A stretch of 64,000 bases of DNA from Palleronia marisminoris (GCF_900172315.1 NZ_FWFV01000001.1:1-64000); one strand, 5' to 3'. Positions 38,043 to 49,666 are shown, counted from the first letter of the stretch. Program-made: numbers and translations. Notes: generated from the sequence alone by a model not told the origin.

Positions 38043-39581
38043 ATGGACGATCAGACCGTCATGGATCAAGATGTGAAAGAGGGCGTCGACCAGGAGACCG
38101 TCGATGCCGTCAAGCAGCTGTCGGGCGCCTACAAGCACGGCTGGAATACCGAGATCGAGATGGACTTCGCGCCCAAGGGCCTGACGGAGGACATCGTGCG
38201 CTTGATCTCCGAGCGCAACTCCGAGCCCGAATGGATGCTCGAGTTCCGCCTGGACGCCTTCCGTCGCTGGCAGAAGATGGATGAGCCGGATTGGTCGATG
38301 CTGCGTTACGCGCCGGTAGACTACCAGGAGCAGTATTACTACGCCAAGCCCTCCTCGATGAAGGAGAAGCCGAAAAGCCTCGACGAGGTTGATCCGAAGC
38401 TTCTGGAGACCTACAAGAAGCTCGGCATCCCTCTGAAAGAGCAGATGATTCTGGCAGGTGTCGAGGGTGCGGAAGGTGCGCCGGCGGATGCGAAGGGCGA
38501 GCGCAAGGTCGCCGTGGACGCGGTGTTCGACAGCGTGTCCGTGGGCACGACCTTCAAGAAGGAGCTCGCGCAGGCCGGGGTCATCTTCTGCTCGATCTCG
38601 GAGGCGGTGCAGGAGCACCCCGAGCTGGTGAAGAAGTACCTCGCCAGCGTCGTGCCGGTGCAGGACAACTACTTTGCGACGCTCAACGCGGCCGTCTTTT
38701 CGGACGGGTCGTTCGTCTATGTCCCGAAGGGCACGCGCTGCCCGATGGAACTGTCGACCTATTTCCGCATCAACGCCGAGAACACCGGCCAGTTCGAGCG
38801 GACGCTGATCATCGCGGACGAGGGCGCCTATGTCAGCTACCTCGAAGGCTGCACTGCGCCGATGCGCGAGACCAACCAGCTGCACGCGGCCGTGGTCGAG
38901 ATCGTGGCGCTCGACGATGCCGAGGTGAAGTATTCGACCGTCCAGAACTGGTATCCCGGCGACGAGAACGGCAAGGGCGGCATCTACAACTTCGTCACCA
39001 AGCGCGCCGATTGCCGGGGCGACCGGTCGAAGGTGAGCTGGACGCAGGTCGAGACCGGCTCGGCGCTGACATGGAAGTACCCTTCCTGCATCCTGCGCGG
39101 CGACGACAGCCAGGGCGAGTTCTACTCGATCGCCATCACCAACAACTGGCAGCAGGCCGATACCGGCACCAAGATGATCCACCTCGGGAAAAACACCCGC
39201 AGCCGGATCGTCTCGAAGGGGATCAGCGCGGGGCATGCGCAGAACACCTATCGCGGCCTCGTCTCGATGCACCCCAAGGCCAAGAACTCGCGCAACTACA
39301 CCCAGTGCGACAGCCTTCTGATCGGCGACAAGTGCGGCGCGCACACGGTTCCCTATATCGAGGTCAAGAATAACAGCAGCCGGGTGGAACACGAGGCGAC
39401 CACCTCCAAGGTGGACGATGACCAGATGTTCTACTGCCAGCAGCGCGGCATGGACGAGGAAGAGGCGGTCGCCCTCATCGTCAACGGCTTCTGCAAGGAG
39501 GTCCTGCAGGCCCTTCCGATGGAATTCGCGATGGAAGCGCAGCAGCTTGTCGCCATCAGCCTCGAAGGCTCGGTGGGCTGA
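38043..39581 (+). CDS. sufB: Fe-S scaffold subunit SufB
   Basis: 512 residues from ATG 38043, preceded by AAAGGAG. Motifs seen: [80 protein letters not shown] and [20 protein letters not shown], typical of SufB beta-helix and cluster-ligating ends. SufB, with SufC and SufD, builds [Fe-S] clusters in the cytosol. Confidence 0.97.
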   Translation: MDDQTVMDQDVKEGVDQETVDAVKQLSGAYKHGWNTEIEMDFAPKGLTEDIVRLISERNSEPEWMLEFRLDAFRRWQKMDEPDWSMLRYAPVDYQEQYYYAKPSSMKEKPKSLDEVDPKLLETYKKLGIPLKEQMILAGVEGAEGAPADAKGERKVAVDAVFDSVSVGTTFKKELAQAGVIFCSISEAVQEHPELVKKYLASVVPVQDNYFATLNAAVFSDGSFVYVPKGTRCPMELSTYFRINAENTGQFERTLIIADEGAYVSYLEGCTAPMRETNQLHAAVVEIVALDDAEVKYSTVQNWYPGDENGKGGIYNFVTKRADCRGDRSKVSWTQVETGSALTWKYPSCILRGDDSQGEFYSIAITNNWQQADTGTKMIHLGKNTRSRIVSKGISAGHAQNTYRGLVSMHPKAKNSRNYTQCDSLLIGDKCGAHTVPYIEVKNNSSRVEHEATTSKVDDDQMFYCQQRGMDEEEAVALIVNGFCKEVLQALPMEFAMEAQQLVAISLEGSVG

Positions 39582-39582
39582 G

Positions 39583-39789
39583 TTGGGGGAACTCGACCCC
39601 ATTCGGGCACCTGGCAAGTCGCGCTTCTACGTCACGCTGACGGTGGCCGTGGCGGTCGTGCTGGGGCTCATCATGTTCCTGGCGTGGTGGCTGCAAAGCC
39701 CCATGCCGCGCGTTCTGATCGTCCTGGCCGTGTCGGCCGCCATCGGATGGGTCGCAGGGCGCCTCATGTTCAAACGGAGACGGAAATGA
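39583..39789 (+). CDS. Small membrane protein inside the suf operon
   Basis: 68 residues from a TTG at 39583, one base past the sufB stop; no other start fits. Two hydrophobic helices follow, [20 protein letters not shown] and [20 protein letters not shown], and a basic end KRRRK. Its stop overlaps the ATG of the next gene, which supports a real, coupled gene. I know no function for it. Such small genes between sufB and sufC recur in Rhodobacteraceae operons. Confidence 0.65.
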   Translation: MGELDPIRAPGKSRFYVTLTVAVAVVLGLIMFLAWWLQSPMPRVLIVLAVSAAIGWVAGRLMFKRRRK

Positions 39790-40130
39790 GCTTCTGGTCG
39801 CAATCGCAGATGATCGTCACCACCACGCCCTCGATCGAGGGCAAGAAGATCACCCGCTACCACGGCATCGTCGTGGGCGAGGCGATTCTTGGCGCCAACG
39901 TCTTTCGTGACCTCTTTGCCGGGATCACGGACATCCTGGGCGGACGGTCGGGAAGCTACGAGAAATCGCTGAATGAAGCGCGCGAGACCGCTCTGAAAGA
40001 GATGGAAGACCGCGCGCGCGACGCCGGGGCCAATGCGGTCGTGGGCGTCGATCTGGATTACGAGGTCGTCGGCAAGGACAATGGGATGCTCATGGTTTCG
40101 GCCAGTGGCACCGCTGTCACGGTCGAATGA
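39786..40130 (+). CDS. YbjQ/UPF0145-family heavy-metal-binding-domain-like protein
   Basis: 114 residues from ATG 39786. The family signature is [20 protein letters not shown], then [40 protein letters not shown] and [10 protein letters not shown]. YbjQ proteins form pentamers with unknown function, sometimes called putative metal-binding. The gene overlaps the preceding membrane gene by ATGA and ends 27 bp before sufC, so it is part of the suf transcript. A link to iron-sulphur metabolism is only inferred from position. Confidence 0.85.
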   Translation: MSFWSQSQMIVTTTPSIEGKKITRYHGIVVGEAILGANVFRDLFAGITDILGGRSGSYEKSLNEARETALKEMEDRARDAGANAVVGVDLDYEVVGKDNGMLMVSASGTAVTVE

Positions 40131-40157
40131 TCCGAACACGAGACGAAGGAAGAAACA

Positions 40158-40909
<752 letters not shown>

Positions 40910-40913
<4 letters not shown>

Positions 40914-42211
40914 TGGCTTTGCCGCAGGCGAAACAGGACGCGACCGAAGCGCGCCTCGCCGCGCTCACGCTGCCCGTTCAGGATGGCTGGACACGTGCGG
41001 CACGGGCCGATGCGCTGGCGCGGCTGACCAAGTCCGGACTGCCGGGGCCGCGTGACGAATACTGGCGCTGGACCCGTCCGGCCGAGCTGAACGCAGTGGA
41101 CGTCCCGGGCGCTGCGCCCATGGACGAAAGCGACGAAGCGCCGATCTTCGACGGGATCGACGCGCTGAGCCTCGTGTTCCGCGACGGTGTGTTCGACGCC
41201 GAGGCGTCGGACGATCTTACGCTGGAGGGCGTCGAAATCTCGCGCCTCTCCGAGGTGCAAGGCGCCGACATCCACTGGGCGCGCGAGGTCTACGGCGCGC
41301 TGGAGCTGCGCGGACAGGACCCGGTGGTCCGGCCGTTCGCCGCGCTGAACACCGCCTTCGCGAGTGACGGCGTGCTGATCCGGGCAACGGGCAAGGCGGC
41401 CAAGCCGATCTGCATCCGCTACGTCCACGAAAAGTCCGACAGCGACCCGATCCTGCACCATGTCGTGAAGGTCGAAGAGGGCGCCGAGGTCACGCTGCTG
41501 GAAGCCGGCGCGCCGGGCGCGCGGTTCAATACGGTGCTGGAGGCCGACATCGCGGATCGCGGGACGTTCCACCACGTGCGTGCCCAAGGCCGCAACCGCG
41601 ACCGTCGCGCGAACACCCACACCTTCGCCCGTCTTGGCGAGGAGTCCGTGTGCAAGTCGTTCACGCTGTCGCTGAACGGGGCGCTGACCCGGAACGAGCA
41701 CATCATCGAGTTCACCGGTGACGACGCCGCTGCCCATGTGGCGGGTGCCGCGATCGGGGACGGCAAGGTGGCCAAGTTCCACCACGACGATACGGTGTTC
41801 GTCACCCACGACGCGGTGAACTGCGAAAGCCGGCAGGTCTTCAAGAAGGTCCTGAAGAACGGTGCGCTCGGCGTGTTCCAGGGCAAGATCCTCGTGAAGG
41901 CCGGCGCGCAGAAGACCGACGGCTACCAGATCAGCCAGTCGCTGCTGCTGGACGGCGACAGCCAGTTCCTCGCCAAGCCCGAGCTGGAGATCTACGCCGA
42001 CGACGTGGCCTGCTCGCACGGCTCCACCACCGGGTCCATCGACGAGGAGATGCTGTTCTACCTCAAGGCCCGTGGCGTGCCGCATGCGCGTGCGATGGAC
42101 CTGCTCGTGCTCGCCTTCCTCGCCGAAACGCTGGCCGAGATCGAAGAGGACGCCATCGCCGAGAGCCTGCGCACGCGGCTGGAAAACTGGCTCGAGCGGC
42201 ACGCGGACTGA
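40910..42211 (+). CDS. sufD: Fe-S assembly protein SufD
   Basis: 433 residues from ATG 40910, or from the second ATG at 40913. The beta-helix core reads GAEVTLLEAGAPGARFNTVL, HVAGAAIGDGKVAKFHHDDTV and the end has KTDGYQISQSLLLDGDSQF, KPELEIYADDVACSHGSTTG and EEMLFYLKARGVPHARAMDL. These match SufD. It stabilises SufBC and helps iron entry. It ends one base before the GTG of the next gene. Confidence 0.95.
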
Positions 42212-42212
42212 C

Positions 42213-42695
42213 GTGGCGATTGCCAGCGATATCGTGGCGTCCTACCGGCGGCCGGGCAAGATCGTCCGCCGCCGGCTCGGTTCGCATGAACGGGCCGAGG
42301 CGCGTGCGCTCGTGACGGTGTTCCTTGCCTGCTTCCTGATCTTCGTGGCGCAATGGCCGCGCCTGAGCCGCGAGGCGCATCTGACGGGGCAGGAGCTTCA
42401 GCCGATGCTGGCCGGTGCGCTGCTTGCCTGGATCTTCATCGTCCCGCTGGCCCTGTACGGACTGGCGGGGCTCACCCATTTCGCAGCGCGTCTCATGGGC
42501 GGGCAGGGCAGCTATACCGAGGCGCGGATGGCGCTGTTCTGGGCGCTTCTGGCGGCCTCGCCGCTCTGGCTGTTCTGGGGCCTCGTCGCCGGCTTCGTCG
42601 GACCCGGCCCGGCGCTGGATGCCGTCGGAATCGTCGCGCTGCTCGCGTTCCTCGGGATCTGGGGCGCCTCGCTCTACGCGGTGGAGCGGGGATGA
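42213..42695 (+). CDS. YIP1-type membrane protein (first of two)
   Basis: 160 residues from a GTG at 42213. Four hydrophobic segments run from about 30 to 155 (LVTVFLACFLIFVAQ, MLAGALLAWIFIVPLALYG, ALFWALLAASPLWLFWGLV, LDAVGIVALLAFLGIWGASL). The Arg-rich opening SYRRPGKIVRRRLGSHERAE faces the cytosol. It overlaps the next membrane gene by ATGA. Both fit the broad YIP1 grouping. I know no role for them; their place between sufD and sufS is conserved in this lineage as far as I recall. Confidence 0.65.
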   Translation: MAIASDIVASYRRPGKIVRRRLGSHERAEARALVTVFLACFLIFVAQWPRLSREAHLTGQELQPMLAGALLAWIFIVPLALYGLAGLTHFAARLMGGQGSYTEARMALFWALLAASPLWLFWGLVAGFVGPGPALDAVGIVALLAFLGIWGASLYAVERG

Positions 42696-43288
42696 GACCG
42701 TCCCTCAACCCCGGCACCCTCGTGCGCCTGGCGACCGAGACGCTCCGCGCGCCTCGCCCGACCTTCGCGGCCCTGCGCAGTCTCGACCTCCCGCGGCAGG
42801 CCCTGTGGGAGGCCTTGCTGCTGGTGGTCGTCATCTCGGTGATCCTCGCCGAGACAGGCAATCTCGTGCTCGTGGCCTTCTCAGGCGAGGGACCGGATGC
42901 GCCGCAATTCCTCAGCCCCTTCGCCTTCGGGGCCATCCAATTGTTCATCCTCGCCCTGTCCGTGCTGCTGATCGACAGGATCGGGCGAGCCATGGGCGGT
43001 CACGGCCGCATCGAAGACGCCATCCTTGCGGTCACCTGGCTGCAATTCGTCATGATCTGCCTTCAGATCGTCCAGACCCTGTTCCTGTTCACACTGCCGG
43101 GTATCGCCGGGCTGATCCTGATCGGCGGACTGATCCTGTTCCTGTACCTTCTGACCGCCTTCGTGGCCGAGCTTCACGGCTTCGAGAGCCAGGCCCGCGT
43201 CTTTGCGATGATCTTCTTCGTGATGATGGGTGTGGCTCTCGGTCTCTCTTTCATCCTCACCCTGCTTGGGGTCACGGTCCCCCGGTAA
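42692..43288 (+). CDS. YIP1-family membrane protein (second of two)
   Basis: 198 residues with about five membrane helices: LWEALLLVVVISVILAE, FGAIQLFILALSVLLIDRIG, LAVTWLQFVMICLQIVQTLF, LPGIAGLILIGGLILFLYLL and VFAMIFFVMMGVALGLSF. RAMGGHGRIEDAILAVTWLQ is a YIP1-domain motif. The ATGA overlap couples it to its partner, and sufS begins 10 bp later. Confidence 0.75.
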   Translation: MRPSLNPGTLVRLATETLRAPRPTFAALRSLDLPRQALWEALLLVVVISVILAETGNLVLVAFSGEGPDAPQFLSPFAFGAIQLFILALSVLLIDRIGRAMGGHGRIEDAILAVTWLQFVMICLQIVQTLFLFTLPGIAGLILIGGLILFLYLLTAFVAELHGFESQARVFAMIFFVMMGVALGLSFILTLLGVTVPR

Positions 43289-43298
43289 GGAGGCATCC

Positions 43299-44519
<1,221 letters not shown>

Positions 44520-44603
44520 CCGGGACGCATGTGGCAAGGCCAGGCATCCGCGCGGTTTTGCGGTTGTGAAGCGGTGCGGATGCGGCTAAACGAGGCGGCG
44601 CAC

Positions 44604-44680
44604 GGACCCATAGCTCAGCTGGATAGAGCGCTGCCCTCCGAAGGCAGAGGCCAGAGGTTCGAATCCTCTTGGGTCCGCCA
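44604..44680 (+). tRNA. tRNA-Arg(CCG)
   Basis: 77 nt. Acceptor GGACCCA pairs with TGGGTCC, then G and an encoded CCA. D-arm AGCTCAGCTGGATAGAGC, anticodon stem-loop CTGCCCTCCGAAGGCAG with anticodon CCG, and T-arm AGAGGTTCGAATCCTCT are all intact. Confidence 0.97.
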
Positions 44681-44851
44681 ACATGCCAAGATGATCGAAC
44701 GGCAGACGCCGACCCCGTGAAGGCAGCGATTTGGGGTGCCCTTGCGGCGGCCGGATCAAGGCCCCATGCTAGGCGGCGACGCTGGGTGAAAGGGCTTTCC
44801 CACATTTGACTCGTGGCGTCTTGGCGAAACCGGGACGCGAGAGGATTGCGA

Positions 44852-45991
44852 GTGACGGATTTTCAGGCACGGACATCGCAAGAGCAGTTGAGGCTGCAGC
44901 GTTCGGCGCTCGCCGATTTCGGCCTCTTCGCATTTCAGTGCGACGACATCGACAAGCTGCTGACCCGGGCTTCCGAGCTCGTTTCCGAAGCGATGGACGT
45001 GCCGCTCGTGAAGGTTCTCGAGCATTTGCCCGAGCAGGGCGAGATGCTGTTGCGCAGCGGGGTCAACTGGGAACCCGGGGTCGTGGGCCACGAAAGGTTC
45101 GGCGATCACGAGAAATCGCCCGGAGGTTATGCGCTCAGGGCCGACCAGCCCGTCGTGTCGCCGGATCTCGATACGGAAGACCGCTTCGAGATTCCGGACG
45201 TCCTGCGCCGCCACGGCGTCCAGAGCATGGTGAACGTGATCATCGCCGGCGAGCGGGCCGCCTTCGGTGTCCTGGAGGTCGACGCGCGCGAGCAGCGGAA
45301 TTTCGGCGAGGATGACGTTGCGTTCCTGCGCAACTACGCCAACCTGATCGCCGCCGCGATCGAGCGGCTCCGGGTGCACGACGAGCTGAAGCGCTCGGCC
45401 CGCGAACAAGGCGTTCTTGCGCGAGAGCTCGGACACCGGGTCAAGAACCTCCTCGGTCTCATCCAGGCACTCGCATCGCAGACATCGACGAAGGACCGAA
45501 CGGCCGAGGCGTTCCGCGAGGCCTTCATGCGCCGCTTGCAGGCGCTATCGACCGCCGAAAGCCTCGTGTTCGACAGCGGCGAAGAGCGGGCGGATCTGGT
45601 GGCGCTCGCGGAAGAGGTGCTCGCGCCTTATAGGCAGGACGACGTCGAGAAGATCACGATCGAGGGTGCGTCACTCGGCCTGCCGGCGAGGCGGGCGCGC
45701 ATGTTCGGGCTCGCGCTGCACGAACTGGCGACGAACGCGGCCAAGCACGGGGCGCTCAGTGTCGCCGCCGGTCGGGTGCATCTCGATTGGCAGGTGGATG
45801 ACGCGGGTGGTAGCGTCACGATGACATGGCAGGAATCCGACGGACCCGAGATCAGCCCGCCGGAACGGAAGGGCTTCGGAACCCGGCTGCTCAAAGATGT
45901 CGTTGCACATGAACTCAACGGGTCGGCTGAGCTTGTCTACGAACCCGGCGGCCTGAGGTATCATCTGACGTTCCAGCGGCACGAGACGTAG
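44852..45991 (+). CDS. GAF-domain HWE-family sensor histidine kinase
   Basis: 379 residues from a GTG at 44852 behind GAGAGGATTG; an in-frame ATG at 44813 lies upstream. A GAF sensor covers about 20-165 (DKLLTRASELVSEAMDVPLV, GVLEVDAREQRNFGEDDVAF). The kinase part has the phosphoacceptor HRVKNLLGLIQALASQT, the N-box HELATNAAKHGALS and the WxE motif TMTWQESDG that define HWE kinases, with GFGTRLL as a G-box. No membrane helix is visible, so it senses a cytosolic signal. No response regulator is adjacent, making it an orphan. Confidence 0.92.
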   Translation: MTDFQARTSQEQLRLQRSALADFGLFAFQCDDIDKLLTRASELVSEAMDVPLVKVLEHLPEQGEMLLRSGVNWEPGVVGHERFGDHEKSPGGYALRADQPVVSPDLDTEDRFEIPDVLRRHGVQSMVNVIIAGERAAFGVLEVDAREQRNFGEDDVAFLRNYANLIAAAIERLRVHDELKRSAREQGVLARELGHRVKNLLGLIQALASQTSTKDRTAEAFREAFMRRLQALSTAESLVFDSGEERADLVALAEEVLAPYRQDDVEKITIEGASLGLPARRARMFGLALHELATNAAKHGALSVAAGRVHLDWQVDDAGGSVTMTWQESDGPEISPPERKGFGTRLLKDVVAHELNGSAELVYEPGGLRYHLTFQRHET

Positions 45992-46155
45992 CAGCGCGGC
46001 CGCACCTGGCCTCGCCGGCGAGGCTTGTCGGGGCGCGCCAGCTGCCTGCGCGGTCGTCTGGCGGCGGACGGTCGCCCTTGACCCCGCGCCTCGGCGAAGA
46101 GCAACCTGCCGCGACTTCTTCGCCATAGCCACAACTGCGAAAAGCTGGAACACAC

Positions 46156-47355
46156 ATGGCGACCGCGACCCATTCCGGAACCGGAACCCACCTGGCGGTG
46201 CTGGCAATCCTCGGACTGGCGCATCTGCTGAACGACCTGATGCAGTCGTTGATCCCGGCCGTCTATCCGATCCTGAAGGACGCATACGCGCTGGATTTCG
46301 CGCAGATCGGGATGATCACCCTGACCTTCCAGATCGCGGGGGCGATGCTCCAGCCGGTGGTGGGTTTGGTGACCGACCGGCACCCGGCCCCGTATTCGCC
46401 GGTGGTCGGGATGATGTTCACGCTCTCGGGGCTGGTCAGCCTGGCCTTTGCGCATAGCTATCCGGTCATTCTGGTCTCGGTCACGCTGATCGGCATCGGC
46501 TCTTCGATCTTTCACCCCGAAGCGACACGAACGGCACGCTATGCGGCCGGAAGCCGGCAGGGACTGGCCCAGGGCATCTTCCAGGTGGGCGGACAGGCGG
46601 GTGGAGCGCTCGGGCCGGCGCTGGCGGCGCTGCTCATCGTGCCCTGGGGACAGCCGAGCCTTGCCTGGTTCGCCGTCGCCGCGCTCATGGCGATGATGCT
46701 TCTCACGTGGATCGGCAGCAAGCAGAGCCAGATCGGCGCCGAATTCGCGGCGCTCCGCGCCCGGAGCCAGACCGGCACCCAGACGGTGCAGCATTCGCAG
46801 GCGACCATCGTCATCGGGCTTCTCGTGCTGACCTTCCTGATGTTCACGAAGAACACCTACAACGAGAGTTTCCGGTCCTTCTACACCTTCTATCTGATCG
46901 AGCGGTTCGACCTGTCCATCCCTGCGTCGCAGATGATGCTCTTCTTGTTCCTGCTGGCCGCAGCGATCGGCGTGTTGATCGGCGGGATCGTCGGCGATCG
47001 CATCGGCCGCTACCGGATCATCTGGATCTCGATCCTGGGGCCGCTGCCGCTGACCCTGATCCTGCCCTATGTCGACCTGTTCTGGACCGGCGTCCTGACG
47101 ATCATGATCAACGTCATCATGGCCAGCGCCTTCGCCTCGATCCTCATCTACGCGATGGACCTTCTGCCCAACCGGATCGGGTTGATCGGGGGTTTGTTCT
47201 ACGGGCTGAATTTCGGCCTCGCCGGCATCTCGGCGGCGTTCCTGGGGCTGCTGGCCGACAGCTACGGGGTCGAGACCGTCTACAGGATATGCGCCTTCCT
47301 GCCGTTGGGAGGGCTGATGGCCTGGTTCCTTCCAAGAATTGACGACGTAAGGTAG
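46156..47355 (+). CDS. Major-facilitator efflux protein, Fsr (fosmidomycin resistance) type
   Basis: 399 residues with about 12 membrane helices. LAHLLNDLMQSLIPAVYPIL at helix 1, QIAGAMLQPVVGLVTDRHPA, GIGSSIFHPEATRTARYAAG and FQVGGQAGGALGPALAALL are hallmarks of the Fsr branch of MFS exporters. It probably expels small phosphonate-like or other toxic compounds by proton exchange. It is a single gene, with no linked regulator. Confidence 0.9.
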   Translation: MATATHSGTGTHLAVLAILGLAHLLNDLMQSLIPAVYPILKDAYALDFAQIGMITLTFQIAGAMLQPVVGLVTDRHPAPYSPVVGMMFTLSGLVSLAFAHSYPVILVSVTLIGIGSSIFHPEATRTARYAAGSRQGLAQGIFQVGGQAGGALGPALAALLIVPWGQPSLAWFAVAALMAMMLLTWIGSKQSQIGAEFAALRARSQTGTQTVQHSQATIVIGLLVLTFLMFTKNTYNESFRSFYTFYLIERFDLSIPASQMMLFLFLLAAAIGVLIGGIVGDRIGRYRIIWISILGPLPLTLILPYVDLFWTGVLTIMINVIMASAFASILIYAMDLLPNRIGLIGGLFYGLNFGLAGISAAFLGLLADSYGVETVYRICAFLPLGGLMAWFLPRIDDVR

Positions 47356-47704
47356 AGCTGTAGCAGTGCAGCGTCGAACATCTCGAACTCGTCCAGTCCC
47401 GGCGGCTCGCGACGATGTTCTCTGAGGCCGTCTGGTGGCGGTGCACCGGCGCATTATCACCGACAACCTCCTTCTGAACGGACACGAGGTGGTGCACCTG
47501 ATGGAAAATCGCCGCGACGATCCCGGGATCGGGTTGAGGGTAACGCGCCGCTCTGGGCCGCAGCGTTTCGACCAATGGTGCGACGGATCCACGATCAGCG
47601 AGCCCGATGCACTGGTCCGGTACGACGAGTCCAATGCGATCGACGAAGGGGGAACCACGCGGCCTGGAAAAAGATCGGCGCCAGGACACCGACGTCACGG
47701 CGAA
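47356..47704. other. Spacer without a recognised gene
   Basis: Both strands carry open frames of up to 97 (plus, from 47435) and about 180 codons (minus), but none shows a recognisable motif, ribosome site and consistent codon pattern together. The plus frame contains VVHLMENRRDDPGIGLR, which I cannot place. The area lies beside the decayed metallohydrolase and is best read as degenerate DNA. Confidence 0.4.
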
Positions 47705-48128
47705 CTACCTGATGTTGATGGCGCCTGAGCCCCAGACACTCGGACCGGGCGGCGGGCAAGAGGCGCTGCCGTTCGAGATACGACCGTTCCAACTCGACGT
47801 AAACGGGCACGTCCCATAGCTCGACGAGATCCTTCAGCACACCGACATGGTCGAAATGGCCACGCGTTAGGACAGTGACCGACGGGCAGGCATCCTTGCC
47901 GAACCGCTCTTCGGCAGCCCTGACGATCTTGCCCATGGTGCCGAACACGCTGGCGTCGATGAGCACCCAGTCCGTGCCATGCCGCCCGTAGTGGGCGATC
48001 TTGACGATGCCGAGGCGTCAATATGCGAGGTCGGGCGCGACCTCGTGGACGCGTTCGTCGGACACGCCATTCCCTCCGACTTGTGCAAATGCATCCGCCT
48101 GAAGGCAGTCGCTCAACGCCCGTTTCAT
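47705..48128 (-). pseudogene. Metallo-beta-lactamase-fold hydrolase, broken and truncated
   Basis: From an ATG at 48128 the frame reads MKRALSDCLQADAF and VSDERVHEVAPDLAY, then a TGA, then resumes in the same frame RLGIVKIAHYGRHGTDWVLI. The metal motif is TRGHFDHVG, where the family has T-H-x-H-x-D-H, so the first His is also lost. After VPVYVELERSYL a frameshift near 47779 gives NGSASCPPPGPSVWG and a stop. The second half of the fold is missing. At least two disabling lesions plus a changed metal ligand make this a pseudogene of the Glyoxalase II-like MBL family. Confidence 0.75.
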
Positions 48129-48173
48129 GCCGGCGTTCCGGTCATGACGGGCCGGCCCCCGCGGCACCTAGCT

Positions 48174-48776
48174 TCAGGACAGGTGCGCGGCCTCGGTCTC
48201 GACCTCGTATTGAATGGGTTTGAAGCTTCCCCCATTGGACGCATAGGCCGAGCACGCCGTCAGCCCGATGATCAGGTCCATCTCGGCCCGGAGCCGGATG
48301 TAGTCTCCGGGTCGGCTGGTCGGCGGGTCCACCTGCAGATTCCCGTCGGCCGCAACGGGGACGTTCATGAAAAGGTTGAATGCGCACGGGATCATGTCCG
48401 GCTCCACCCCATATGGCTCCAGCGCCTCGGCCAGGTTTCCGAAGCAGCCGCGATGGACGGGCTGGTCAGGGTAGAAATGGCGAAAGGTCGCCTCGCTGCA
48501 CGGCGTCAGCAGGAAATCATGTCGTCCGGCAGTGTCCTCGACGATCGACAGCATCGGCTGCGACCGGTTCGACCATAAGCGGTTGCCGGTCGTGAGCGCG
48601 ATCGTCTCTTCGTAGTCGAAGGTCCGCCCGTTCGAGATCACCTCGCGCACATCCGCGGCGCTGTATGCCAGCAGGTCCGACACCTGCGTACCCTTCGGGT
48701 CGATGACCCGCAGGGTCTGACCTTCGTGCAACCTGAATGCGACCCCGCTACGCGGCTCGATTTGCGTGACGGTCAT
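48174..48776 (-). CDS. DUF1989 (urea carboxylase-associated family) protein
   Basis: 200 residues. The opening EPRSGVAFRLHEGQTLRVID, then GTQVSDLLAYSA, SMLSIVEDT-like QPMLSIVEDTAGRHDFLLTP, CSEATF, CFGNLAEAL and AFNLFMNVPVAADGNLQVDP match DUF1989. Members include the CgiA/CgiB subunits of carboxyguanidine deiminase in guanidine breakdown. The gene overlaps the YcgG-like gene by 4 bp, so the two act together. No urea or guanidine carboxylase lies nearby, so the substrate is open. Confidence 0.85.
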   Translation of the reverse strand: MTVTQIEPRSGVAFRLHEGQTLRVIDPKGTQVSDLLAYSAADVREVISNGRTFDYEETIALTTGNRLWSNRSQPMLSIVEDTAGRHDFLLTPCSEATFRHFYPDQPVHRGCFGNLAEALEPYGVEPDMIPCAFNLFMNVPVAADGNLQVDPPTSRPGDYIRLRAEMDLIIGLTACSAYASNGGSFKPIQYEVETEAAHLS

Positions 48777-49453
48777 GCGGTCCTCGGATCATGGAACGGG
48801 CAGCGCCAGTTCTTGCCGACGACCCGGCCGCTATACTGCCGCGCCTCGCTTTCTTCGCCGTAGCGCGCGAGCATGGGGTTGACGCTTCCGGCGATGGCGA
48901 CGTCGCGGTTGAGGATCGTTTCGCGCATGCGCTCGTAGCGACCTTCCTCGCGCAGGCGTTCGAACTGATCGTGCAAGTTGAAGATCAGGGTCGGGCGCGG
49001 CATGCGCCGGGCCGGCCGTGACGCGTTGGGATGTAACCCGATCACGAAGAAGGCCGCCCCGCCGAAGCTGAGCGAGAAATGGGGGTCTTCGGGATCCGGG
49101 CTGACGCTGCGGTCGTAGGGTTGGTCGCGGCGCTCGTCTATGTTGGCCAGCGCTTGCAGGCGCTCCCACATGGCGACCTCGAACTCTTTCTCGTCGAGCT
49201 CTCGCGGTCCTTCGAAGATGACAGCGAGGCTGCGCAGACCTTCGGGATCTTCGCGATGGGCCGCGACCCATTCGAGCAGTTCCGAGTGGATCCTCGTGTC
49301 TTCCTTTGCGCCCTCAAGGGACCGGCAGACCACGGTCTTCAGCATTCCACGTGCCATTGCGGACTTCGCGCCCACGCAGGGGAAGGTCTTGTCGGCGATC
49401 GTTGCCAGAAAATCCTCGCGCGCATCCAGCGCAGTGTCCTTGTCGACGAGCAT
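48773..49453 (-). CDS. YqcI/YcgG-family protein (GntA-like putative haem N-hydroxylase)
   Basis: 226 residues from ATG 49453; the frame is open further upstream to 49642 but homologues begin near ALDAREDFLATIADKTFPCV. Family motifs: FPCVGAKSAMARGMLKT, FSLSFGGAAFFVIGLHPNAS, TLIFNLHDQFERLREEGRYE and the C-terminal GSVNPMLARYGEESEARQYS-GR with WRCPFHDP. One characterised member, GntA, uses haem to hydroxylate a guanidine nitrogen in guanitoxin synthesis. The coupled DUF1989 gene, a family that also works on guanidine derivatives, supports a nitrogen-oxidation role here, but the substrate is inferred. Confidence 0.82.
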   Translation of the reverse strand: MLVDKDTALDAREDFLATIADKTFPCVGAKSAMARGMLKTVVCRSLEGAKEDTRIHSELLEWVAAHREDPEGLRSLAVIFEGPRELDEKEFEVAMWERLQALANIDERRDQPYDRSVSPDPEDPHFSLSFGGAAFFVIGLHPNASRPARRMPRPTLIFNLHDQFERLREEGRYERMRETILNRDVAIAGSVNPMLARYGEESEARQYSGRVVGKNWRCPFHDPRTA

Positions 49454-49469
49454 ACGGCTACACCTGTTA

Positions 49470-49482
49470 CAGTTCGAAACTG
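49470..49482. promoter_or_regulatory. Short palindrome before the YcgG-like gene
   Basis: CAGTT-CGA-AACTG is a perfect inverted repeat 16 bp upstream of the YcgG-like start, inside the 213-bp region it shares with the divergent SDR gene. It could be an operator. No regulator is adjacent. Confidence 0.3.
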
Positions 49483-49666
49483 CAGCCAGAACGGAATCCC
49501 GTAAGGAAGGTTCCTGCTGGACCGGGACGTCGGCCGGTTCGAACCGAGCAGACAAGCACTGCAACCATTCGCTGCCGGTCTCGTTTCCCCGGTGCTGCAT
49601 CGGCGCCGCCACGGCGGGAGCAACGGTGCCTCGATAGCGCAACCTGGTGTCAAAGGAGACGCTTCA

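Noticed and set aside
36846-39617. A 923-codon minus frame opposite the iscS-sufB genes
   Set aside because: It is the antisense shadow of sufB and the desulfurase, which have clear family motifs.
47435-47728. A 97-codon plus frame beginning MAVHRRIITDNLLL
   Set aside because: No ribosome site and no recognised family. It overlaps the decayed metallohydrolase at its end.
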